Counted from the stretch's first letter, positions 22,059-33,299 are shown. The stretch is 64,000 bases of DNA from Bombus terrestris (GCF_910591885.1 NC_063285.1:1116001-1180000); one strand, 5' to 3'. Numbers and translations are program-made. Notes: a model not told the origin generated them from the letters alone.

Positions 22059-24770
22059 GTAATGTTATTAAATAATTAATTATAATAAATATTTGTTTAA
22101 TTTATTTTTAAATATTTTTTAGTTGTTACAATTTTGTTTAAGTAATATAGTAATTTACAGGATAAAATATTTCACATGTTTTTATTGTTCACTTGTCATA
22201 TGTGTAAATGTATGCTTTAATTTTACCATCCCTTGCATAAATATTCGTAAGATAATTTTCTGGTTCAAATTTTAATAATTACAAATATGTTTTGTGTATT
22301 AATGTCATTTATACCTATAAATCTTGTTACGTATGCTTATCTCTTAGTTTTAATACTTACAAGTACAGTTTGTTGATAACTTATAAAATAAAAATAAACA
22401 GACAAAACAAAAATATTTACAAAATCAGTGACAATTTACAAAAATAAAAATGAAATAAATATTATGTAACTGTAATTATATCTAATAATATAATATAGAT
22501 AATATTGTTTATTCTCGGAATTTTTATAAGAATAAAATTATATAAATTAATTTTATAGTGCAAAATCATATATAAAATAACAGTTAAAGAAGTAGCAATG
22601 AATATATCATATTTGTTATTATATTGCCAAGACAATATCAGGGATTGTTTATTTATTAATCAATGTATTATACTTTTAGGAATTTATATGTATTAGTGAA
22701 CTGAAATTATTTAATGTTTTATGATTTATGATTGTGAGAATTATAATGTCTCTCTCCCCAATTGTATTTCAAAGAACTTATAATCCTTTAACACATTGGC
22801 ATCAGAGCATTGAGAAACTCATCTATATATATCATTCAGGTTCTAGCAGAGGAATCCAAATGACATATATGTGAGTCATGGTGCTAATGTGTTAAGTTAC
22901 TCTAGTATGACTTAGTTAATGTAACTATTTAACACAATGAAAAGAAAAAAATAATTATACCGATTCATATATATGTAAATTCATAATTAACAAATAACAA
23001 GGGAACTGCAAGACATTTGTATTACTGATTTAGTTAAAATTCTGCATATGGGAAGATCCTTACTCTGCAAAAGTATTCCATTATAAGGGCAAAGATCCAA
23101 TATTTTTTGAAACATTAGTGATTGAAATTTTACTACTACGCTAAAATGTGATTCAACTGTGGTATTTAACAAACAATGCGATAGTATGATGGTAATCCGT
23201 TAAAGTCCTATGCTAAGATTCAGGATTCAATTCTTCTGTATACATATAATGTCTGTTTTTCAATATTTTTTTATTCTATCTTTTATTCTATTCTAGTTTT
23301 TATTCTATTTTGACATAAATGTTTCTTCTCTTCTTACCTTATTCTTATGATAAATAGCATTTTATATATACAATCATAAATATAACATTTATAAATGAAA
23401 CATAAATGTAATATTGTTTTTTCTGCATAGTAAATAAATTTGAAATACTGTAGTATTCAGTACTTTAATGTCCATAGAATGCATGATATATTGTTAGAAA
23501 ACTTGTAAGTAGAGGAGTTCAATGATGAAAGTTTTGGCTACCGCCAACCTCACATTCAGAAAACTTAATATTTGAGAAAAATCATATTGCGTGCCACAGT
23601 ACATTTATTGGAGTATACAATTGCTGATTAACCAGTTAGCTGTTGTGCCTTCTTTGAAAACTTTGAAAATTGTGTACCTAAAATGTATCACAAAAAGTAA
23701 GCGATGAAGTATAATGGCCAAATACAGAGTATATGTGGCTGTTATAATATAGAATTAAGTTGTAATGAAATGACGGTTTTATTTTTTAATTTTATTACTG
23801 TTATGAATCGCCATAACACAAAATATTGCCATTTTCTGACATGATGAGTATTCCCTGGTTAAACATGCCTCCATGCTATAAACGTTGCCTATTACTAAGT
23901 TGTTGTAACTAGCATCTCGTTAACATCTTTTTGCAAAAAAGATTAATATGTGTGCGTTGCCAGAGTGCTGGTTGGCAAAATGAGTTGGTATTGATCTGGA
24001 CAATAATGTGGTTACCTATGGTATGCCCGACCTACACAATTTTATCTATCTTCTCAGCATCGGACATTTATGGTGGCTGAGACTTTGTTGGAAGACTTCT
24101 GAACTCATTAGCTTGTACCTGTACCTGTATCTGTTAGCCAATAATGTACTTTATCTTCCAATGGGATGTTGCACCTTCATTTGTACATTTAGTCATTAAC
24201 CAGATCTTGGAATACTTGTGTCTTGTGAATATGACTTCCATTAATTTAATCCATAGAAATTGTGGTTAAAAATTTGCAAAATATCTAAACATTGTAAGGA
24301 ATAGAAAATTAGTAAAATAGCAGCTTTTATCTAAAGCTACTTTTATCTAAAAAGTATAGCCAGTGAACGGGGTCAAAAGAGTCTTACAACCGAATTTATG
24401 TAATGGTGTGCCATATAATAGTTTACCAAAAAAAAACATCTTATATCAAATTTCAACTTTTTTTCTCATCTAAAAAATAATTGATCTTATACCGATGAAG
24501 ATAAAATAGTAATGTATATTAGATTGATTCTTATATGTACTGATATTTTCTATTCATAAGACATAGGCATTAAATGTCTAAAATATTTAATGATTCAAAT
24601 TTTTATAAAAGTTTTATATGAACAATCCAATTATATATTGTCCTCTGACAAAACATACCATACAAACTTGTTTTAATCATTATATAAATTTTCTTTATTA
24701 TTGGTAATCTTATAATAAATAATATTTACTTTTTTAAATATTTAATACTGACCATTTTTATTAATTTTAG
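22059..24770 (+). other. GDPGP1-like intron 1
   Basis: 2.7 kb, AT-rich, between matching phase-0 sites. Apart from the 100-bp TTAA element at 22792-22891, nothing is recognised; ORFs at 22987-23172 (minus) and 24008-24199 look random. Confidence 0.7.
22792..22891. mobile_element. 100-bp TTAA-flanked palindromic MITE
   Basis: CACATTGGCATCA and reverse-complement CACATTAGCACCA ends lie between TTAA at 22788-22791 and 22892-22895. The inner sequence is nearly palindromic as well ('actcatctatatatatcat' versus 'gactcacatatatgtcatt'). Size, TTAA flanks and CAC ends (shared with the piggyBac at 48105-53977) indicate a miniature piggyBac-superfamily element. Confidence 0.8.
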
Positions 24771-25051
24771 CTAAATATTGATCGCGGTTATAAAAGAAGA
24801 TCTCCAGAAAGTATTATTTCAATGAACCAACCTTTCAATGAGAAAGATTTTAACTTTACAAAACTTGTGTCAGAAGAACAAATAATGAATTTAAATAATA
24901 CAGACAAAGATGATATAATTGCAATTAATGCTAGTCCGATTGAATACTGTCATTCTCTGCTGTTGCCACAAAGATGTAAACAATTACCTCAACTTGTAAC
25001 AAAACATAGCTTAGTGAAAGCTGTTGAGTTGTTTTCCTTGAGTTTGTCTTC
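24771..25051 (+). CDS. GDPGP1: GDP-D-glucose phosphorylase 1-like, exon 2
   Basis: Encodes 'LNIDRGYKRRSPESI', 'FNEKDFNFTKL' and 'INASPIEYCHSLLLPQRC', the conserved block that precedes the catalytic histidine triad in GDPGP1. Acceptor 'ttaattttag', donor 'gtaagt'. Phase 0 in and phase 2 out; the split codon TC|A is completed by the exon at 33554. Confidence 0.87.
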
Positions 25052-25503
25052 GTAAGTATATTCCACCTTTGAAGCAAAAATAACAGAAATTAAATCTTTA
25101 ATTAATTTATAAATACATATGTTGATTGTTAAAAAGTGCAATGTCAAAGGAAAGTTAATAAAACATACACAGTACTCTGATAAATTTCATTTTTCTTAAT
25201 AATATTTATTAAGCATTATTCAGTTAATAAAATAAGATTATTGTAGTAATGCATTATGAGTAAAGAAGTAATTATTTTATGATTCTATTTTATTTTTGAA
25301 ACTTTAATTGTTATAGCATAAAGCTTAATCAGTGATGCAATTCCAATTTAATAGGAAAAATAAAAATTTTGAAATTTTGGCGTGATTTATTAACATTTTC
25401 TGACATTTAAAAATATTTACATTATAACTATTTACAATATCACATTGTTGTTTACAGTTTATAAGTATTTTCAATTAACCTTATTGTATCATTAAGCTTT
25501 TAA

Positions 25504-26570
25504 CCTACAACGTCGTGTTAGAGACGTGGTATATCCTTCGGGCCAAACATAAACAACACGTGCACTTTGTACGTGAAACTTTGTATATTTGTTGGGATAC
25601 ATGCGACAAATGCTTTTTTTTCTTGTCCGCATTCGGAGGTGCAGTATATTTTCTTGAAAAATATTAGAAAGGTACCCCTAAAAATAACTTCAAAAAGAAT
25701 GTTAAGCGTTGTTGAGGACATTGAAAGTTCTGCTAACATCGCAAAAAGTGATTTAATAGATATTTTAAATAGTGATAGTGACAGTAGTGATATTTCACTT
25801 TCTGTACGAGAACGTTGTAAGCGACTGGTTATCGAAGATGATACCGACGACGAAGATCACAGTAATCATCAACAACTAGAGCTATGGATTTGGAAAGAAG
25901 AAACTAATGTACCAAAAATTTGAAACTATACAGAGATTTGTGGTATAAAAGTGGCAACTTTGAGTAAGTTAGGTGAAAACAAAAAAGAAGTAGATGTTTT
26001 TAATATAATATTTGATAATATATTTTGGGAAAATATTGTTATGGAAATAAATCGATATGCAAATCAAATAATGAACAATGAAAATAAAAAACTAAAACTA
26101 GACGAAACTTGGTTTCCTGTAAACTGTGGTGGGATCAAAGTATATTTTGCACTATGTATAATAATGACTGAAGTTAAGAAACCAACAATACAAATAAATT
26201 GATCTAAGAGAGCAGTCACAGAAACTCCAATTTTCAGAAAAACGATGTCATTCAAAAGATTTCTGTAAATAACTAGATGTTTGCATTTTGCAGATAACAA
26301 TTTGGCTAACAATACAGATAAATTATGTAAAATAAAACCTTTTTTAAACCTTTTTTTTGAATCAAAGATTTATAAGAAGTATATACAACGCAAGAGGACA
26401 TTGTTACCAATGAATCATTGATGAATTATAAGGGACGCTTATCCTACAAACAATTTAATCCATTGGGAGGGACAAGATCCGGTATAAAATTTTATAAATT
26501 ATGTGAGTCAAAATCGGGTTATTGCTATGATTTTAAAATATACATTAGTAGTGATAAAATAAATTCTAGT
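25504..26570 (+). pseudogene. piggyBac transposase relic 1
   Basis: From an ATG at 25699, 'MLSVVEDIESSANIAKSDLI' starts an acidic N-terminal region rich in D/S ('SDSDSSDIS', 'DDTDDEDHS'). After a stop at 25921, a second frame (25951-26202) gives 'FDNIFWENIVMEINRYANQI' and 'VNCGGIKVYFALCIIMTEV', the piggyBac DDE-domain entrance. The later part is frameshifted ('RFL', 'FADN' equivalents near 26250-26290) and the catalytic core is missing. A TTAA at 25500-25503 may mark its left end; no right end was found. Confidence 0.75.
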
Positions 26571-26587
26571 GACAGTGCATCCTAAAG

Positions 26588-26933
26588 TGTTGTCAAAGAA
26601 CTAACTTGAATTTTCCGACTCCCCCCCCCCCTCCTGCATTGTCCATTATAAATAAACCGACGCAACCAGAAACAGTTTAGTATCTACGAGTATTTACGAG
26701 CATCTTTCTGTATCAACGAGCGATCCAAGTGTTATCACGAGTTATTTACCGAGTTACGGGACGAGTATTTATCCGCGATTTTATTTTGCGATTTATACTT
26801 TGTACTAACGACTTAGCGAATATGGGCTGTACATTAATTTATTATTTTAAATAAATTCGACGGTTACGACAACAAACGATAATTTGCAATAAATCTCATG
26901 GTCAAACATCCATATATACCTGTCCTCTACAGT
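26588..26933 (+). repeat. possible solo LTR
   Basis: TATA box ('cattataaataaacc', near 26650), a 'tacgag' repeated leader, AATAAA near 26851 and an end 'cctctaca' follow LTR order and resemble the Gypsy LTR at 38104 in layout. The left boundary and target duplication are not resolved. It includes a C11 run near 26622. Confidence 0.4.
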
Positions 26934-26969
26934 TGTACGTTACTCATCAGAAGAACGGTGCGATTTGCA

Positions 26970-27391
26970 TGTCACGTAAAATAAAAAAAAAGAAATTAAA
27001 AAAAAAAAAAGAAACTTTATTTTTACTTCGTTTATACACTTATAAGACACTTCTGAGCTCTAGGCGTGACCGTTCGAGACTGAGGCTCTTACAATATTTT
27101 TTACTTTCGGTGACATCTGTTTCTTCTTTTGTTTTTCATCCTTCATCATCCCCACCACCCTGCAGGCGCACGCGACCGCTGCCACGCTTCCAGAACATTC
27201 GGTGGAAGGACCGTTAGGACACAGATGAACCCTCAGGCACTCCGGCAATATACATTGTCGCCAAGGTCGCCATGTGTAATGTTCAAGTATCGGCTGTCTG
27301 GAGAATGTTTAGAAGTGGTCGCCTAAGGTGACATCAGGGCAAAAGAGTTTGGGGTTACAGTGTCCTGGTCTCTGACGTGATTTACGTTACA
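26970..27391 (-). repeat. young Gypsy, 3' LTR (422 bp)
   Basis: TGTCACGTAAA...TTACGTTACA; same sequence as 32241-32662. It contains long A runs near its plus-strand start. Confidence 0.93.
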
Positions 27392-27534
27392 TACCCCCCT
27401 CCTTAGATTGATTTTGGTCCTCCAAAATCTTAGTGTTTCTTCAGGATTGTTTTATGGACTAAATGGTTAAAAGTGTGTTTTCTTCTTTGTCTTAATCAAC
27501 AAAACAAAACAAAAATAAAATGCATAACAGCTAC

Positions 27535-30500
27535 TTATGGAGAAGGTGAAGACCGTCCTGGAAAATAAGGTTTAATACGATTACCATGTATTTTCCTAAT
27601 CGAGTCATTCACCATTATTTCGTAATAAGGGGTTTTTACTTTTTCAATGGTGTATGGCCCTAGCCATTCAGTATCTAACTTGTGTTTTTTATGATCATTA
27701 TGAACTAATATCAAATCTCCTTCTCTAAAAATGGATTGAGGTTTAATAATTTTTTTTCTTTGATCTCTTTGGTATCTTTGTTTACTCTTCATTAGAGTTT
27801 CCCTGGCTTTAAGTAGCTTGGCATCCCATTCTCGTTTCCTGAAGCTGACCTCATCAGCGTATGTTCTTTGCGGATTTTGGGATATGGTAGATGGGAGATT
27901 GGCCTTGTGTCCAAATGTTAGTTCGAAAGGGGTATATCCAGTGGCATCATGAACCATAGTGTTATATGCTAGACACACAAAATTTAGGTTTTGATCCCAT
28001 TCTGTTTCATTATCGTTTTGTATAGCTTTTAACATGTCGGATATTACAGCATGTGTTCGTTCTAGGCTTCCGTTGGATTGTGGATGGAATGAGGTGGTTT
28101 TTATGTGTTTGATCCTAAATGCTTCTTCGTATCGTTGCATTAGCTCGCTAATGAAACTTTGTCCTCTGTCAGTTAATATACGTTTCGGTGCCGAGAATAT
28201 ATAAATGTAATGATTCAGTAAAGCATTCCAGATTGATTGGGTCTGTTGTGTTTTTAGGGGCACAAGTATTAAATATTTGGTTAGTTCATCGTGTATAGAG
28301 AGAATGTATTGGTTTCCTATCTTGGTCTTTTTCAACGGGCCTATCACATCCATAGCGATTTTGTCGTTAGATTCTAACGGGGTGTCGGTTATCTGTGGTT
28401 CCTCCTTTCCTCTTATCCGAGTAGTCTTTGATGTTTGACATGTCGCGCAAGTTCCTATTCTGCCTTTTATTCTGTCTATTAGATGTGGGATATCATATTT
28501 GCCTCGGATTCTGTCGTACGTCTTTTGTATTCCGGGATGTCCTACCAAGTCATGATTTTCTTTTAGTACTTGTTCTATTTCCTCTTCGCTTAAACTCTGT
28601 ATTGGTTCGTAAGCAAATTCTATGTCGTCGCGTTGGTCATTGAAAAATAAAAGAAATCTTTTTATGTGTGCTTTGTCTTGTGCGTTTAAGTTATTGTCTC
28701 CTATTCCTATCTTTCTATTTGTTTTAAGTATGTCTGATATTTTCTGTAACCATACGGTTTCGTCATATGGGCCCAGATATGGTTTTGTTAATTGGAAAAA
28801 GTTGTCTTTGTTAGATGTTAGTTTCAATAATTTTGGTATTTCTTCTGATTTTTCCCAGTCTCTGAATTGTCTTAATAAAACGTCAGTTTGTGTTATCGCG
28901 TGTACTCTGGATAGGGTGTCAGCGGCTACGTTTTCCTTTCCTTTTACGTACTCTATATCGTATTCGTATTCCTCTAATCTCAATCTCCATCGAATCAATC
29001 GACTAGAGGGGTCCTTGCAGTTGTGCAGCCATTTAAGGGCTTGGTGGTCTGTTTGAATTTTGAATTTGCGGCCTAATAAATATTGCCTAAATCTTCTAAC
29101 TGCCCAAACGATGGCCAATAATTCTTTTTCCGTCGTAGTATAATTTCGTTCAGGGGGGTTTAATGTCCTTGAAATGAAGCAACAAGGGTGTCCATCTTGT
29201 GAAAGGATGGCTCCTAGACCTTCATTACTGGCGTCCGTTGTTAACGTAAATGTTTTCGTATAGTCGGGGTATTTTAGTACCGGTGCTTGGCATAGTCTTT
29301 CTTTTAATGTATCGAAGCTAAGTTGTGTTTTGTCAGTCCAGTGGAATTGTATGTCTTTCTTAGTTAGTTCCGTTAACGGTTTGGCAATTTTCGAGAAATT
29401 CCTAATAAATTTTCTATAGTATCCGGCTAACCCAAGGAACGATTTTACATCCGTAGGATTTTTGGGTAGTTTGAAGTTCTTTACTGCTTCTATCTTTTCA
29501 GGGTTAGGTTTTACTCCGTTTGCTGTCACTAAGTGTCCTAAATATTCCAATTCGGGTTTTAGGAATTCACATTTATCCGGTTGTACTTTTAGACCTACTT
29601 CCCTGAGTCTTTGGAGTATAATGGCTAAGTTTTTATTATGTTCCTCTATCGATTGCCCGAATATAATGATATCATCGAGATAGACGAAACAATGATTATT
29701 AATTAAACCTCTTAACGCGGTGTCCATCATTCTTTGAAAGGTAGCGGGTGCGTTCTTGAGCCCGAATGGCATTCTGTTATAGTGGAAGTGTCCTTGTGGT
29801 GTGCTAAATGCAGTGTACTTCCTCGAATTCTCATCCATGGGTATTTGGTGGAATCCCGAGGATAAGTCTAAAGCGGAGAAATATTTTGCGTTCCCTAGTT
29901 GCGATAGTATATCGTCAATGTCGGGTAATGGATATGCGTCTTGGTCCGTTAATTCGTTTAACTTCCGAAAGTCAATCACTATTCGCCACTTTTGTTTCCC
30001 CGACGCGTCGATTTTCTTTGGGACGACCCAGACGGGAGAGTTATAGGGAGAGTCGGAGGGTTCTATAATCTTTTTGTCTAACATTTCCGTCATTTGTTTG
30101 TTTATTTCGATTTTATGGTATTCGGGAGGACGGTAGGATTTTACGTTGATGATTTTATCTTCTTTCAATGTAATGGAATGTTTAGCAAGAGATGTACACG
30201 GTAATGTTTCACTGTCTAAATTAAATACATCCATGTAATAGAGAAGAATCTTTTCTATAGGTTCTCTGAGAGGTTTTTCTATGTGCGATAGTCGAATCGA
30301 AGATTTGAATTTTTGGATTTGATCTATGGTATTTGTATTTTCGATAATGTTAGAAACTTGAATTGAGGACTTACCACCATTGATAAAGCACACTGGCGTT
30401 GGCTTCCCTTCGAGGTATACAATTTTTTGAATGGTTTCTCCTGGTGCAAGGGTTGGTTCTTGTTGCAGCAGAAGGGTGTTGTTATCTAATTTCAATGTTT

Positions 30501-32001
30501 CGTTGGAGAGTTCGAATCGATATTGATTCAAACCGGGTAAGCCTAATACGCCATCTTCTATAATTGGGAAATCGTCATCTATTAAAGAGAAGTCTATCTT
30601 TTTGTCGAACAAATTCAATTTGACTTTGGAATTAGATTCGTATTCGGAATGTCCCATGGAGAATTTCTTTGTGTCTGGTATTGTTGTCTTTCCTGGGTAG
30701 CATCTTTGTTTAAGCAAGTTGATTCCTGCCCCGGAGTCAACGAGAAATCGCAATCCTGGTCGTCCTGGTAATTGTAATAGTATTGTGGGTAATCTTCCTG
30801 AGGTAGCATTGTTAATTCTGATTGTTCTTGAACGTGGTTTATTCCTGGAGGGGCTTTTCTTTGAAGCGGTATCGGAAAATTTTGGCATTGATTTGGAAGG
30901 TGTCCCAATCGATTGCATTTGGGGACATTTCGCTTGCGTCCTTTCGCTTAATGGTCTGTTCCCAAACTTCGTAAAATTGTTCGTTCTTGGTAGAATATTT
31001 TGTGTGAGTGAAGTTTTATTATTTGTGTTACTTGTAATAGCGAGGCGATTGTCTACTGGATGAGAAGCCTGGTTACGATAAAATGGCGGGGCGGTTGTTT
31101 GTCGCGTCATTTGTCTGCGAGAGCTGTGCTCGCGAAAGTATCTTTCCATATTCATTGCTTTCCTTTCTGCTTCGATGAGATTTGGGGGGAGATTAGCCAT
31201 TAGCGCCTGCCCTATTTCTGGACGAAGGCCTCTTACATAGTCGGTCACAGAGTCCATGTATAGTTGCTCGTTCATCACCCGTCGAGTTAGTTCGTCTCTA
31301 TACTCGTTGGTAATGCTGTGTTGGAGTTTGTTAAAAACGCTTCGAAATCTGATGTTATAGTTTTGCACGCTCTCAGTTAATCCTTGCCTCATTCCTCTTA
31401 ATTCGTCCTGTTGTTCTCTCACTGATACTTGCGCAGCTACATTACGTCTCAATGCTTCATACAGAGATTCGAATTCGGTAATACGAATATTGCGGATTGC
31501 TATTGCGGCTTTTCCTACAATCTTCTCTATTTTAATCATTTTTAGTAATAGTGTTGGTTCGCTACACATCATTCTTACTTCTTGTATTTCATGAATAAAA
31601 TCCTCCACGTCTATATCATCCTTTCCGTTTAATATCGGAATGCATTTTAATGCACTCTCAGCTTTTAGCTCTGGTTGCGTATATTGTTCAGGAAAAGTCC
31701 TTTCCCAGGATGGTTGAGGTGGTGTTTGAAGTAATGGGCGAGGTTCTCGAAGGACCGATTGATCTTTAGCGGTGTGGGTTACTTCGTCTACGGTTATTAG
31801 GGAACTGGCCTCCGATACATTTCCCGTTTTTGTGTTTGCTACAACTTCATCCATACGCAGTGTAAGCATACTCATTTGTTGGGTCAGTCTCTCATTTTGC
31901 TTCTGCATTGCATCAAGCAAAGCTTTAACTGTTGAGTCTATTCCGCTGTTAGTTAAAGCGGCGCTAACAGTTTCGGTTTTGTCTTCTCGTGGCGTTGCCA
32001 T
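27535..32001 (-). CDS. Gypsy gag-pol polyprotein (1488 aa)
   Basis: Gag occupies about residues 1-400, with an N-terminal coiled region. Protease at about 422 ('RFLVDSGAGINLL'). RT about 600-800 with 'VIDFRKLN', 'FSALDLSSGFHQIPM' and catalytic 'YLDDIIIF' near 773. RNase H about 890-1020 ('TLTTDASNEGLGAILS', 'TDHQALKWL'). Integrase about 1150-1400 with an HHCC zinc module ('VGHPG...', 'CATCQTS'), 'MDVIGPL', 'LTDRGQSF' and 'SNGSLERTHAV' carrying D, D and E. Key catalytic residues are intact. The gag zinc knuckle is not in this frame: one extra C at 30921-30924 (see findings) fuses gag to pol and abolishes it. No env-like ORF. Confidence 0.93.
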   Translation of the reverse strand: MATPREDKTETVSAALTNSGIDSTVKALLDAMQKQNERLTQQMSMLTLRMDEVVANTKTGNVSEASSLITVDEVTHTAKDQSVLREPRPLLQTPPQPSWERTFPEQYTQPELKAESALKCIPILNGKDDIDVEDFIHEIQEVRMMCSEPTLLLKMIKIEKIVGKAAIAIRNIRITEFESLYEALRRNVAAQVSVREQQDELRGMRQGLTESVQNYNIRFRSVFNKLQHSITNEYRDELTRRVMNEQLYMDSVTDYVRGLRPEIGQALMANLPPNLIEAERKAMNMERYFREHSSRRQMTRQTTAPPFYRNQASHPVDNRLAITSNTNNKTSLTQNILPRTNNFTKFGNRPLSERTQAKCPQMQSIGTPSKSMPKFSDTASKKSPSRNKPRSRTIRINNATSGRLPTILLQLPGRPGLRFLVDSGAGINLLKQRCYPGKTTIPDTKKFSMGHSEYESNSKVKLNLFDKKIDFSLIDDDFPIIEDGVLGLPGLNQYRFELSNETLKLDNNTLLLQQEPTLAPGETIQKIVYLEGKPTPVCFINGGKSSIQVSNIIENTNTIDQIQKFKSSIRLSHIEKPLREPIEKILLYYMDVFNLDSETLPCTSLAKHSITLKEDKIINVKSYRPPEYHKIEINKQMTEMLDKKIIEPSDSPYNSPVWVVPKKIDASGKQKWRIVIDFRKLNELTDQDAYPLPDIDDILSQLGNAKYFSALDLSSGFHQIPMDENSRKYTAFSTPQGHFHYNRMPFGLKNAPATFQRMMDTALRGLINNHCFVYLDDIIIFGQSIEEHNKNLAIILQRLREVGLKVQPDKCEFLKPELEYLGHLVTANGVKPNPEKIEAVKNFKLPKNPTDVKSFLGLAGYYRKFIRNFSKIAKPLTELTKKDIQFHWTDKTQLSFDTLKERLCQAPVLKYPDYTKTFTLTTDASNEGLGAILSQDGHPCCFISRTLNPPERNYTTTEKELLAIVWAVRRFRQYLLGRKFKIQTDHQALKWLHNCKDPSSRLIRWRLRLEEYEYDIEYVKGKENVAADTLSRVHAITQTDVLLRQFRDWEKSEEIPKLLKLTSNKDNFFQLTKPYLGPYDETVWLQKISDILKTNRKIGIGDNNLNAQDKAHIKRFLLFFNDQRDDIEFAYEPIQSLSEEEIEQVLKENHDLVGHPGIQKTYDRIRGKYDIPHLIDRIKGRIGTCATCQTSKTTRIRGKEEPQITDTPLESNDKIAMDVIGPLKKTKIGNQYILSIHDELTKYLILVPLKTQQTQSIWNALLNHYIYIFSAPKRILTDRGQSFISELMQRYEEAFRIKHIKTTSFHPQSNGSLERTHAVISDMLKAIQNDNETEWDQNLNFVCLAYNTMVHDATGYTPFELTFGHKANLPSTISQNPQRTYADEVSFRKREWDAKLLKARETLMKSKQRYQRDQRKKIIKPQSIFREGDLILVHNDHKKHKLDTEWLGPYTIEKVKTPYYEIMVNDSIRKIHGNRIKPYFPGRSSPSP
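30615..30923 (-). other. gag C-terminal frame with CCHC knuckle (overlaps pol)
   Basis: In the +1 frame relative to the polyprotein, the sequence reads 'KCNRLGHLPNQCQNF' and stays open for 97 codons to a stop at 30615. With 'KCP' from the main frame immediately upstream, it would complete a canonical C-x2-C-x4-H-x4-C knuckle. This is the expected end of gag, overlapping the start of pol, as in Gypsy elements that use a -1 frameshift. Confidence 0.7.
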
Positions 32002-32220
32002 TGTTATACTAATTGTGCTGTCTGTTCTCGATCTGTATTTGACAAAAGAATCCAGGGCTTGCTCACCTTGATCGTTTAACCCGTAGGAAAGGTTCCGTTG
32101 CGGTGTTCCTTTGTCGAAACGTCGAAAGTGTCTGCTCTGTTACAGTGGTCCACTGATCCTCAATCTTCAAAGTTGACCGTAGCCCGAAATGCGTAATTTC
32201 GTTTTCTTGAAGTTGATGGA

Positions 32221-32240
32221 TCCTGGCAGGATCGCCAAAA
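32221..32240 (-). promoter_or_regulatory. young Gypsy primer-binding site
   Basis: Immediately inside the 5' LTR the minus strand reads TTTTGGCGATCCTGCCAGGA. TGG at this spot is the usual complement of a tRNA CCA end. I cannot say which tRNA. Confidence 0.55.
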
Positions 32241-32662
32241 TGTCACGTAAAATAAAAAAAAAGAAATTAAAAAAAAAAAAAGAAACTTTATTTTTACTTC
32301 GTTTATACACTTATAAGACACTTCTGAGCTCTAGGCGTGACCGTTCGAGACTGAGGCTCTTACAATATTTTTTACTTTCGGTGACATCTGTTTCTTCTTT
32401 TGTTTTTCATCCTTCATCATCCCCACCACCCTGCAGGCGCACGCGACCGCTGCCACGCTTCCAGAACATTCGGTGGAAGGACCGTTAGGACACAGATGAA
32501 CCCTCAGGCACTCCGGCAATATACATTGTCGCCAAGGTCGCCATGTGTAATGTTCAAGTATCGGCTGTCTGGAGAATGTTTAGAAGTGGTCGCCTAAGGT
32601 GACATCAGGGCAAAAGAGTTTGGGGTTACAGTGTCCTGGTCTCTGACGTGATTTACGTTACA
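32241..32662 (-). repeat. young Gypsy, 5' LTR (422 bp)
   Basis: Same sequence as 26970-27391, with the tgca target duplication directly outside at 32663-32666. Confidence 0.93.
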
Positions 32663-32776
32663 TGCACAACTTTGGTGCACTGCCGTTGGTTATAGCACGC
32701 GCTATTGGAACTTAAATCGCAAGGCAATGGATTAACTATCTTGGATTTGTGCAACATGCAACAATAAATGTCTTAA

Positions 32777-33299
32777 CCGTTTGAGTCTCAGGGGTCGAAA
32801 AATCGCGAACAGCGCGCTAACGCTTGTCTTAATCGATTGCGAAGAGAAACAAGCGGCGCAATAACGCTCGTCATATTTGTTATTTTTCTGACATAGTTTA
32901 TAAATATTTCAAGTTTTTGTAAAGATATAGAAAGGATTCGGAAATACAAATAATTCCCTTTATTTAGCACACAACAGTTATACATATATCTTAAACTCTA
33001 AAGACCTCGAAATCCTATTCGCACGCACGCTTGTTGTCAACCGACTCTTCCAGATACTTCTAACGACTGACTTTTGTCTTTTGTCCCAACTAAGGCCTGG
33101 ACGTCCTCTGACGCTTACACACACATTCACATGTACAGTGTAAATGTATCATGTTCCTAACAGTTTTGTTCAATAAAAATTATTGAGAAGATAACAATGA
33201 AATACAGAATACCGTCAGTCGTCCGTAGCGTTCAAATGTACTGGGACCTTTCGACACAAAATCTAAACAGCGCGATCGCGCTGCTTGGGACGCAAACGG
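32777..33299. mobile_element. piggyBac-type TTAA element, interrupted
   Basis: Ends CCGTTTGAGTCTCAGG and reverse-complement CCGTTTGCGTCCCAAG, each next to TTAA (32773-32776, 33300-33303). The right end also holds a 'gcgcgatcgcgc' palindrome. It is non-coding; a solo Copia LTR (32918-33162) was inserted later. Without that it is about 270 bp. Confidence 0.8.
32918..33162 (-). mobile_element. solo LTR of Copia 1 family (245 bp)
   Basis: TGTAAAG...CCTAACA with a perfect 5-bp duplication gtttt (32913-32917, 33163-33167). Same sequence family as 9134-9369, with a 9-bp segment the latter lacks. It sits within the TTAA element. Confidence 0.92.

Larger units (their letters stand above)
26970..32662 (-). 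mobile_element. young Gypsy LTR retrotransposon (5.7 kb)
   Basis: LTRs 26970-27391 and 32241-32662 are 422 bp each with no difference that I can see by eye, flanked by a perfect 4-bp duplication tgca (26966-26969, 32663-32666). A polypurine tract (reverse complement of 'tacccccctcctt') abuts the 3' LTR and a TGGCGATCCTG primer site abuts the 5' LTR. One 1488-codon frame spans gag and pol. It lies antisense in the GDPGP1-like intron. LTR identity implies very recent insertion. Confidence 0.95.

Noticed and set aside
27129..27326. ORFs within the Gypsy LTRs (also 32400-32597)
   Set aside because: Present identically in both LTRs and short; LTRs are non-coding in this family.
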